Notes under the pieces: model-generated
The model's database searches: none
What the model saw: the letters and a program-made list of their open reading frames with translations, nothing else
Told to the model about the DNA's origin: nothing
Part shown: positions 58,575 to 64,000 of the stretch, piece by piece
How positions within the stretch are numbered: position 1 is the stretch's first letter
How the letters are laid out: each line of letters starts with the position of its first letter
Made by a program: the position numbers and the translations under genes
Source of the DNA: Chitinophaga ginsengisegetis
GTDB taxonomy: Bacteria > Bacteroidota > Bacteroidia > Chitinophagales > Chitinophagaceae
Length of the DNA stretch: 64,000 nucleotides
Reading direction: 5' to 3'
Assembly: GCF_900168065.1 (NCBI RefSeq)
Contig: NZ_FUZZ01000001.1
Coordinates: 2,414,623 to 2,478,622, forward strand

Positions 58575-58592
58575 TTAGTACATTTGTTCTAA
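58575..58592. promoter_or_regulatory. TetR operator 2 (imperfect palindrome)
   Basis: The 18-bp sequence TTAGTACATTTGTTCTAA keeps 14 of 18 symmetric positions and shares the TTAG...GTTCTAA arms with operator 1, whose matching core starts 30 bp earlier. Confidence 0.65.
58579..58586 (+). promoter_or_regulatory. Promoter -7 box of the small membrane protein genes
   Basis: TACATTTG matches TAnnTTTG exactly and lies inside operator 2. A TTG at 58554-58556, inside operator 1, is 22 bp upstream and can serve as the -33 element. The start codon is 18 bp downstream. Confidence 0.6.
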
Positions 58593-58603
58593 ATACAGGC
58601 GAT

Positions 58604-58798
58604 ATGAATAACGAATCGTATGATCAGCAGGAGGAAGATAAACCCTTACTGCAAAGACTAAGAGGCAGCGTTTTCCCGGTTAAGCCAACAGATACCACAT
58701 CCGTAAAATTGCTGAAAGACAGTGCATTTTACCTGTTTGCCGTAATGGCATTACTTGTGACGCTGCTGCTCGGAGGCGCCATCATGTTTGTATTGTAA
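58604..58798 (+). CDS. Small single-pass membrane protein
   Basis: A 64-residue protein starting at ATG 58604; the frame is open further upstream but that part covers the operators. Residues 1-40 are hydrophilic and acidic at first (NNESYDQQEEDKPLLQRLRG), then one membrane helix follows (FYLFAVMALLVTLLLGGAIMF). No family recognised. It begins right after tandem TetR operators and ends one base before the next start codon, so the two genes are translationally coupled. Confidence 0.75.
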   Translation: MNNESYDQQEEDKPLLQRLRGSVFPVKPTDTTSVKLLKDSAFYLFAVMALLVTLLLGGAIMFVL

Positions 58799-58799
58799 G

Positions 58800-59555
58800 A
58801 TGAGAGGTTTATTGGATCCGTTGTTCCTTATCTACTGCGGACTATGGGGCATCATCCACTTCTTCAGGTATATACAACAGCCGGTTCCGCTGGTCAACGG
58901 GTACCTCACCGACTTTATTGCAGTACCTGCTATGGCGCATGTTGCGCTTACTTTTACGCGTAACTGTATTATCCGCGACAAACATTACACCTATCCCCTC
59001 TCTTACCTGCTGTTCATTGCGCTATATATGTCGGTGGTTTTTGAATGGGTAATGCCACGGTTTTCTGCCGACTATACCGGCGATATCCGGGATGTGGTGG
59101 CTTACTTTGGGGGAGGCTTGTTTTATTATTATGTGCATGGGAAACTGGTGTACATTAAAAATATATCCTCATTTAAACCCAATACATCCCGCCACCATCA
59201 GCGCCACGGTAGCAACAGCCGCTACCGTCCGCACCGTATTCAACCGGTTCCACCTTTCCTCAAACGCCGCCCGGTGCTGCGCCAGCTGCCCCGCAGAAGC
59301 AGCCGCAAGATCCGCCTTATCCAACGCATTATTGAGCGGAACATTGCCAACCATCGTCACGCCAAAAACACCTGTAAAATAAACAACCGTAGCACCCAAT
59401 ACACACCAGCTTCCCGGCGACACGGAATAACTGAAATACACCCACGTACAAACAGGCAACAAAGCCAGGGAACCCAGGAAAGAAGAGAAAAATGCAGGAT
59501 TGAGAATAGCCCGGTTGATAGATTGCATGGCAGACAGATAACCCATATCAGATAA
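58800..59555 (+). CDS. Multi-pass membrane protein with an antisense-derived tail
   Basis: A frame of 251 codons from ATG 58800. Residues 1-120 are a normal four-helix membrane protein with FLIYCGLWGIIHFFRYIQQ, FIAVPAMAHVALTFTRN, YLLFIALYMSVVFEWVMPRF and FGGGLFYYYVHGK. I do not recognise the family. From about residue 123 the frame enters the convergent DUF1772 gene on the opposite strand and becomes a strongly basic, His/Arg-rich run without domain character. The natural end is probably near 59165, so a lost stop codon or a frameshift is likely. The ATG is one base after the previous stop. Confidence 0.65.
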   Translation: MRGLLDPLFLIYCGLWGIIHFFRYIQQPVPLVNGYLTDFIAVPAMAHVALTFTRNCIIRDKHYTYPLSYLLFIALYMSVVFEWVMPRFSADYTGDIRDVVAYFGGGLFYYYVHGKLVYIKNISSFKPNTSRHHQRHGSNSRYRPHRIQPVPPFLKRRPVLRQLPRRSSRKIRLIQRIIERNIANHRHAKNTCKINNRSTQYTPASRRHGITEIHPRTNRQQSQGTQERREKCRIENSPVDRLHGRQITHIR

Positions 59556-59666
59556 GCGGCCAAGCCCCGGGTTTACAGAACAGGAATAGGCGTAAAAAAG
59601 TCCTCCCATTAATGCAGTGGAGACAGCCGTCATTCCCAGTAAAATCTGCAGGAAAGTAAGTCCCAT
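59169..59666 (-). CDS. Anthrone-oxygenase-like DUF1772 membrane protein
   Basis: A 165-residue membrane protein with four hydrophobic helices. DUF1772 blocks are TALMGGLFYAYSCSVNPGLGRL, AMQSINRAILNPAFF, and the NVPLNNALDK motif followed by the conserved RWNRLNTVRTVAAV. The family includes fungal anthrone oxygenases, but bacterial members are mostly uncharacterised. The last 387 bp of the convergent frame overlap it completely; this strand has the clear protein family signal. Confidence 0.88.
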   Translation of the reverse strand: MGLTFLQILLGMTAVSTALMGGLFYAYSCSVNPGLGRLSDMGYLSAMQSINRAILNPAFFSSFLGSLALLPVCTWVYFSYSVSPGSWCVLGATVVYFTGVFGVTMVGNVPLNNALDKADLAAASAGQLAQHRAAFEERWNRLNTVRTVAAVATVALMVAGCIGFK

Positions 59667-59744
59667 GTGCCAAAAGTTTAAATGATGCGGACAATAGATC
59701 TTACGTGAAAATATAACATCCCCCTCATATAAACTATAACAGAT

Positions 59745-60491
59745 TTACCAGCTGAATTCCCGCAGGCTCACCGTACCACTCATATTTAAGTTCTTTATTA
59801 AATTGGGGCTACAATACAATGATCTGAGAGACCGTAATCCACGGATTTTCAGGGTCGACAAAAACATATTGTCATCGAGGTTCACACTTTCCAGTTTTTT
59901 CATGGAAGTAAGATCGATGGAAGTAATATTATTATTGCTAAGGTTTAGTTTCTTCACCCCCGATCCTTCTGCAACAAAGTCCACCAGGCTATTGTACTGC
60001 AGTTCCACATTCTCCAGGTTTGGCAGATGACTGAAGTTCACTTTAAACAAAGCGTTCCTGTACATTTTCAGGTCATTTAGCTTATTAAGCCCGGTGAGAT
60101 CAAGCGCTTTGATCTTGTTATCGTGGAGGTACATGGTTTCCAGGTTAGTGAGGCCTTTCACACGTGCGTATTGCATGTTATTATTACCACCGTAAATACT
60201 TCTCAGACTGCTCATTCCTTCGAGATCCAGCGTTTTGATCTGGTTATCATAAAAACCGAATTCCTCCAGCCTGGTAAAACTTTTGATACCGGTGAGATTG
60301 GTAATACCGGCGCCATTTACATACAGCCTGGTCACCTTCTGGGCTTCGGCCACCTGTATCTCCCCGTCGTTATTGGTGTCAAATCCCTGGTTGATGAGTG
60401 CCGCTTTGAAGTTGGCATCCGGAATTTTGATGGTTTGTGCTTGTGTTTGCAATGCCATCAAAAGAATAGCAAATAAGAATATCTTTTTCAT
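59745..60491 (-). CDS. Secreted leucine-rich-repeat protein
   Basis: A 248-residue protein with a signal peptide ending at TQAQ. An N-terminal cap with IKIPDANFKAALINQGFD and an EF-hand-like DTNNDGEIQVAEAQ motif is followed by about eight internalin-type repeats of 20-23 residues (LTNLETMYLHDNKIKALDL and similar). The protein ends REFSW with no membrane anchor or T9SS tail. Such proteins bind proteins or glycans outside the cell. It is 8 bp after the preceding gene, so the two are likely co-transcribed. Confidence 0.88.
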   Translation of the reverse strand: MKKIFLFAILLMALQTQAQTIKIPDANFKAALINQGFDTNNDGEIQVAEAQKVTRLYVNGAGITNLTGIKSFTRLEEFGFYDNQIKTLDLEGMSSLRSIYGGNNNMQYARVKGLTNLETMYLHDNKIKALDLTGLNKLNDLKMYRNALFKVNFSHLPNLENVELQYNSLVDFVAEGSGVKKLNLSNNNITSIDLTSMKKLESVNLDDNMFLSTLKIRGLRSLRSLYCSPNLIKNLNMSGTVSLREFSW

Positions 60492-60499
60492 GGCTTTGT

Positions 60500-61105
60500 T
60501 TAATTGCTGATAACAGTATTCACTACTTCTCCTTCTTTATTTACTTCCACAAACCCTGCTACTTCATCTTCTGCTTTATAGTGGTAGGAATAGGCATTAT
60601 AAATAGGTTCAGACCCAACTTCATTGCCGCTATACACGTTGTAAAAGGTACGGGTGCCCGTGCGGAGAACCATATTCTTCTTCCGCTCATACTCAATCCA
60701 GGTAACGAGATAATACCTGCCCGGTTTTAATTCAGTGAATTCAAAATTGCCCTGGTCATCCAGGTAACGGCCTTCTATGCGATAAGTGAAGGCATCATTA
60801 GTCATGGTAGCCTGTTTCTTCCGGCTGTTGTACTTTTTCTTCAGCTCAACAAACTCAGTAAAATAAGGGGTTACCGGAAACAGGATGATATTATGGCCTT
60901 TTGCAGCAAAATTTACTTTGCCTTTCTTTTTCAGAGAAGCATTGCCCCGGATGGTAGCGGTACCTGGCTCCAGTAACTTGCTGGTAGCTGCCTCATCGAA
61001 GGAGGCAGCAGGAAGAACATATTCCACCCCTTTCTGCGCAGATGCCGTAATAGAAGCCGATGCAAAGTATAATATGCAACTGATCAGCAGTGATTTCCGG
61101 TTCAT
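60500..61105 (-). CDS. Secreted hypothetical protein with a carboxypeptidase-regulatory-like fold
   Basis: A 201-residue protein starting at ATG 61105 with a signal peptide ending at TASAQ. The open frame before it has no signal and is unlikely. The sequence has a TIRGNASLKKKGKVNFAAKG stretch, and GNFEFTELKPGRYYLVTWIEYERKK is typical of Ig-like or CarboxypepD-reg domains with a Gly-Arg-Tyr-Tyr turn. No function can be given. The LRR gene follows 8 bp downstream. Confidence 0.75.
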   Translation of the reverse strand: MNRKSLLISCILYFASASITASAQKGVEYVLPAASFDEAATSKLLEPGTATIRGNASLKKKGKVNFAAKGHNIILFPVTPYFTEFVELKKKYNSRKKQATMTNDAFTYRIEGRYLDDQGNFEFTELKPGRYYLVTWIEYERKKNMVLRTGTRTFYNVYSGNEVGSEPIYNAYSYHYKAEDEVAGFVEVNKEGEVVNTVISN

Positions 61106-61249
61106 AACAAGCTCCTTTTTTAATATCCCTGTAACATGATAATCACGGGAAGAATTGTACCCCAAAAGACGGCATACCGCGGCACTTTAGCAATACCTGC
61201 AAATAGTCATTTAAATATACCGGTAAACAGGTAGTGTCTCATAAAAATA

Positions 61250-61275
61250 CCGCATGAATCCATAGATCCATGCGG
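61250..61275 (-). terminator. Terminator after the SRPBCC gene
   Basis: A 26-bp inverted repeat with CCGCATG/CATGCGG ends and an inner ATC/GAT pair. On the minus strand it is followed by TATTTTTATG, a good T-tract. Confidence 0.75.
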
Positions 61276-61321
61276 CAATATATTACTGCAGAACAGGAGC
61301 GGTTTTTATCCAGGAAGACTA

Positions 61322-61750
61322 TTACGCCAACGCTTCTGTATATTTCTTAAAATTATCCAGGATAGCCTGCCAGCCGCCTTGTTGCATTTCAATGCTGTGG
61401 GTATCCTCTGCGTCAAAAGTTTCTGTAACAGCAGTAGTGTTACCTGTTGCAGAAAAAGTCACTTTTACTGTTCTGCCATCGCCCATAGTGTAGGTAATGA
61501 GTTCATGTTCTATCACGTCGTTGTATACGCCGCCGAAATCAAAACCGAAGCTGCCATCTTTGGCTTCCATGCGTGTTTCAAACTTACCGCCCGGACGAAG
61601 GTCGTTTACAGATTTTGGGCTATGCCAGTCGTCGGAAGCGGTGTTCCATTTAACAATATGCTCAGGCGCATTCCATAACTCCCATACTTTTGCAACAGGT
61701 GCGTTAATAGTGGCGCTTACGGTGATCTTTGTGCTATTGGCTGTTTGCAT
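61322..61750 (-). CDS. SRPBCC/AHSA1 domain protein
   Basis: A 142-residue START-like protein of the AHSA1 group. Motifs are TINAPVAKVWELWNAPEHIVKWN and SDDWHSPKSVNDLRPGGKFETRM, and a C-terminal QQGWQAILDNFKKY. Bacterial members bind hydrophobic ligands; function mostly unknown. It is monocistronic with a clear terminator. Confidence 0.9.
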   Translation of the reverse strand: MQTANSTKITVSATINAPVAKVWELWNAPEHIVKWNTASDDWHSPKSVNDLRPGGKFETRMEAKDGSFGFDFGGVYNDVIEHELITYTMGDGRTVKVTFSATGNTTAVTETFDAEDTHSIEMQQGGWQAILDNFKKYTEALA

Positions 61751-61872
61751 GTTTTTAAGATTTAAATGTTAATCGTTATTGTTAATGCAAACATAGCACC
61801 TCTATTTTATTCCCGGCATGGCTAAATACGACAAAATAGCATCCTGTTTGCGACAACCTCCGCAATACCGGT

Positions 61873-63048
61873 TTATTTCCAGTTTACCACCGTAAATACA
61901 ATGGAAGAATAGTGATCCTTTTCATACAGCACGCCTATTTTCTTCCGGGCCAGCTGCACAATATCGGAGTAAGCGGCATAGCCATAACCGGCTTTCTTTG
62001 AGCCATCGCCTTTATATATTACATAGCTTTTTTTCCAGGTGCGGCCATCATCAAAGCTGATGCGGAGTGTGAGGTTATCCCTTTCCAGCGAATCGGCAGC
62101 GTTGCAAAAGGCGAGTATATTTTTTCCTTTGGAAGTACCTATATTCAGAATGCTGCCCTGGCATACGGCGTCTACCAGCTGGTGATCGAAATAGGTAGTA
62201 TCCCAGGTGGCGCCGCCATCACTGCTGACAGACACGATCCGCACCTTCACATCTTTTGCCTGGTTACGGCTGTTCATCATCAGCTTGTTGCCGGAGAGCG
62301 GAGCCGCTATCGATTCATTGCTGCCGGGCAAATTAATACTGTTGCCTAAGTGGAATGTTTTACCATGATCATCGGTGTAGTACCCATGCGCCACATAATG
62401 CCGCGCGCCGGGCAATGCTTTACCCGCGGTATGATTGGCAGCAATAAAAATTCTTCCTTTAAAAATACCTTCGGGAAACTGCATCACATGGCCAGGAGTG
62501 TTGGCGTAATAGCGCCAGTCTTCCGCAAAATTAAACGCCGGGTCAATATCCGGTTGTTTCGGCCGGTGCACCTGCAGCGTAATATCTACCGGCGCGGCCC
62601 AGGTACGGCCACCATCCGCAGAGGTAATGTAATAGCAATGTTTTATCCCTTTGCCTTTAATGATATCCCCTTCCCGGTGTGTACCGGTGTTGTAAAAAAG
62701 AAAGATCCTTCCCTGTGGATAGGCCGGATCGGTAAGGTCTACCACCGGCGCGGGGTTGGAGAGCTGCAGGTTATCGGCGCCGGCCACTACCTGCATGGGC
62801 GACCAGGTTTTGCCTTTATCCTTGCTGCGTTTCATCACCATATCAATATCCCCGAAATCATCCATACCGTTTACCCGGCCTTCTGCAAAGGCCAGCAAAT
62901 CGCCATCGGGCAACGCAATAATTGCGGGGATACGGAATGTTTTGTAACCGTCGGTTCCCGAAATAAAAACAGGTACTTCTTTTTGTTGTGCATACGCAGT
63001 GCCGAAGCACATTATCAGCAGCACTGCCATTATCTTTTTAATCATCAT
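61873..63048 (-). CDS. Exo-alpha-sialidase (GH33-like)
   Basis: A 391-residue secreted enzyme with a signal peptide ending at AYAQ. The FRIP motif appears as KTFRIPAII with the sialidase arginine, followed by AFAEGRVNG. Five Asp boxes are seen (KDKGKTWSPM, ADGGRTWAAP, TDDHGKTFHLG, SDGGATWDTT, FDDGRTWKKS). A six-bladed propeller is expected. It would remove terminal sialic acid, or Kdn/legionaminic-type sugars, from glycans. Its start codon overlaps the upstream MFS stop by one base (TAATG), so translation is coupled. No N-acetylneuraminate lyase gene is in the window. Confidence 0.88.
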   Translation of the reverse strand: MMIKKIMAVLLIMCFGTAYAQQKEVPVFISGTDGYKTFRIPAIIALPDGDLLAFAEGRVNGMDDFGDIDMVMKRSKDKGKTWSPMQVVAGADNLQLSNPAPVVDLTDPAYPQGRIFLFYNTGTHREGDIIKGKGIKHCYYITSADGGRTWAAPVDITLQVHRPKQPDIDPAFNFAEDWRYYANTPGHVMQFPEGIFKGRIFIAANHTAGKALPGARHYVAHGYYTDDHGKTFHLGNSINLPGSNESIAAPLSGNKLMMNSRNQAKDVKVRIVSVSSDGGATWDTTYFDHQLVDAVCQGSILNIGTSKGKNILAFCNAADSLERDNLTLRISFDDGRTWKKSYVIYKGDGSKKAGYGYAAYSDIVQLARKKIGVLYEKDHYSSIVFTVVNWK

Positions 63049-64000
63049 TATTTATTTATCAGGTCAATATCATTTGTTTGCGGACGTAAAAAGCATAGTT
63101 GAATGATAATCGCTACCAGTACAATCCCTGCCAGCATAGCAAAGCTTTGTCCGAGGTTGCCCGCATCCGTGGAGCGTCCCAACAGATCGGTGATAATAGC
63201 GCCCGCAAATACGCCGGACATATTCAGGATCCCGTAGGCGGTAGCCCGTGAACCCGATGGCACAAACTGGCAGAGGATAGGCATGTTGTTGCCATCAAAC
63301 ATACCAAAGCCAACACCAAACAGGATGGCCGCGCCCATTACATGCACCAGGCTATGCCCCAGTCCTATCAGCAGCAATGCCGGGATAGTAAGCGATAAGC
63401 CAATGGCACTGGTATAAATTCTCCCCCTGTTATTCCGCTGTACCCATTTATCAGATAATATGCCTCCGAAAATCACGCCGAGGAAAGAGGAGGCCGCGAT
63501 AGTAATGGTAGATAAAGGGCCTGCGGCCGACATATCTATCTGTAAACTTTCAGAAAATAAAGTCGGCAGCCAGTTTTTTATTCCCCAGCCGGGGAAACTC
63601 GGAATAGCAAAATAAAACAGGAGGATCCAGAAAGAAATATTCGTCATCAGTAAACCTAACCCTTTCCCGAAAGGCGGCCGCTCCTTCACCGCACCGGGAG
63701 CATCTTTCACGGCTTCCCGCAAACATACAATCAGTATCAGCGAGTATACAATGCCAATGATGCCAAACGTATGAAAGGTAGCATGCCAGGAGAACCTGGC
63801 CGCGATAGTAGCGCCAAAGCCACCAAGCGCCTGCCCCATGTAAAGCCCGGTCATATGAATACCCACGGCCAGTGACCGGGTGGCAGAGGAATGGAAATCC
63901 GCAATGAGCGACAGTCCCGCCGGTATATACAATGCCTCGCTTACGCCCATCGCAGCGCGTAACCAATACAGCTGCTGAAAAGTCGTGGCATACCCCATTG
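63048..64000 (-). CDS. MFS transporter (5' end outside window)
   Basis: About 317 codons of a major facilitator protein; the N-terminal helices lie beyond the window edge. The visible part starts inside the first domain with LYWLRAAMGVSEALYIPAGL, a match to the helix 4 region of anion:cation and sugar symporters. The loop GILSDKWVQRNNRGRIY is the second MFS signature. The C-terminus ends DIDLINK. Its stop overlaps the start of the sialidase gene, so it may import the sugar the sialidase releases. The substrate cannot be fixed from sequence alone. Confidence 0.85.
   Translation of the reverse strand, partial: MGYATTFQQLYWLRAAMGVSEALYIPAGLSLIADFHSSATRSLAVGIHMTGLYMGQALGGFGATIAARFSWHATFHTFGIIGIVYSLILIVCLREAVKDAPGAVKERPPFGKGLGLLMTNISFWILLFYFAIPSFPGWGIKNWLPTLFSESLQIDMSAAGPLSTITIAASSFLGVIFGGILSDKWVQRNNRGRIYTSAIGLSLTIPALLLIGLGHSLVHVMGAAILFGVGFGMFDGNNMPILCQFVPSGSRATAYGILNMSGVFAGAIITDLLGRSTDAGNLGQSFAMLAGIVLVAIIIQLCFLRPQTNDIDLINK

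Noticed and set aside
62350..63102. Plus-strand open frame of 250 codons
   Set aside because: It is antisense to the sialidase, whose Asp boxes and FRIP motif are clear on the other strand.
63550..63966. Second minus-strand frame inside the MFS gene
   Set aside because: It is an alternative frame of the transporter with no family features.

Overview
The window looks like chromosomal DNA of a plant-polysaccharide-degrading member of the Bacteroidota, most like Chitinophaga or a relative. The evidence is SusC/SusD pairs, a hybrid two-component regulator (HTCS), an ECF sigma/FecR pair, type IX secretion (T9SS) C-terminal sorting domains, A-rich start sites with few Shine-Dalgarno motifs, and TAnnTTTG-type -7 boxes. 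No rRNA, tRNA, CRISPR array, phage gene or transposase was seen. The genus is an inference; I could not search databases.

The main feature is a large xyloglucan utilisation locus, about 16.3-52.2 kb, almost all on the minus strand. Reading with transcription it has three parts. First is a fucose module: GH29 fucosidase, FucP symporter, aldo/keto reductase and mutarotase, with a divergent AraC regulator. Second is the HTCS sensor. Third are two enzyme and transport operons. Operon 1 is GH31 alpha-xylosidase, SusC and SusD. Operon 2 is SusC, SusD, an IPT/TIG surface glycan-binding lipoprotein, BACON-GH5, GH3, GH42, a CE1-like esterase, GH39, a T9SS-exported GH44 with ricin-like repeats, and a second GH29. 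A plausible division of labour is as follows. GH5 and GH44 cut the backbone outside the cell. SGBP and SusCD bind and import oligosaccharides. GH29, GH42, GH31 and GH3 trim fucose, galactose, xylose and glucose, and FucP with the reductase takes up and oxidises L-fucose. A GH74 xyloglucanase with PA14 and T9SS domains lies apart at 2.5-5.7 kb.

Both operons start with the same leader of about 115 bp, aligned without gaps at a constant offset of 7,838 bp. In front of operon 2 the leader still carries the first codons of a GH31-like gene, now reduced to a 68-codon scar. This suggests one HTCS controls both operons and that operon 2 took its promoter by duplication followed by deletion. A 13-bp-stem hairpin between GH5 and GH3 may reduce expression of the distal enzymes.

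Left flank (1-16 kb): FecR (cut by the window edge) and its ECF sigma factor, GH74, an AraC/GlcG/SDR cluster, a TonB-dependent receptor divergent from a LytS/LytTR two-component pair with a 33-bp palindrome between them, a GH97 glycosidase, and an epoxide-hydrolase-like protein.

Right flank (53-64 kb): mostly unrelated small units. They are a DUF600-like protein, a retropepsin-like protein, DinB, a WYL regulator, a SUFU-domain protein, an alpha/beta hydrolase, a TetR gene divergent from two small membrane proteins with tandem operators, an anthrone-oxygenase-like DUF1772 protein, an LRR protein, a secreted hypothetical protein, an SRPBCC protein, and a sialidase coupled to an MFS transporter that is cut by the window edge.
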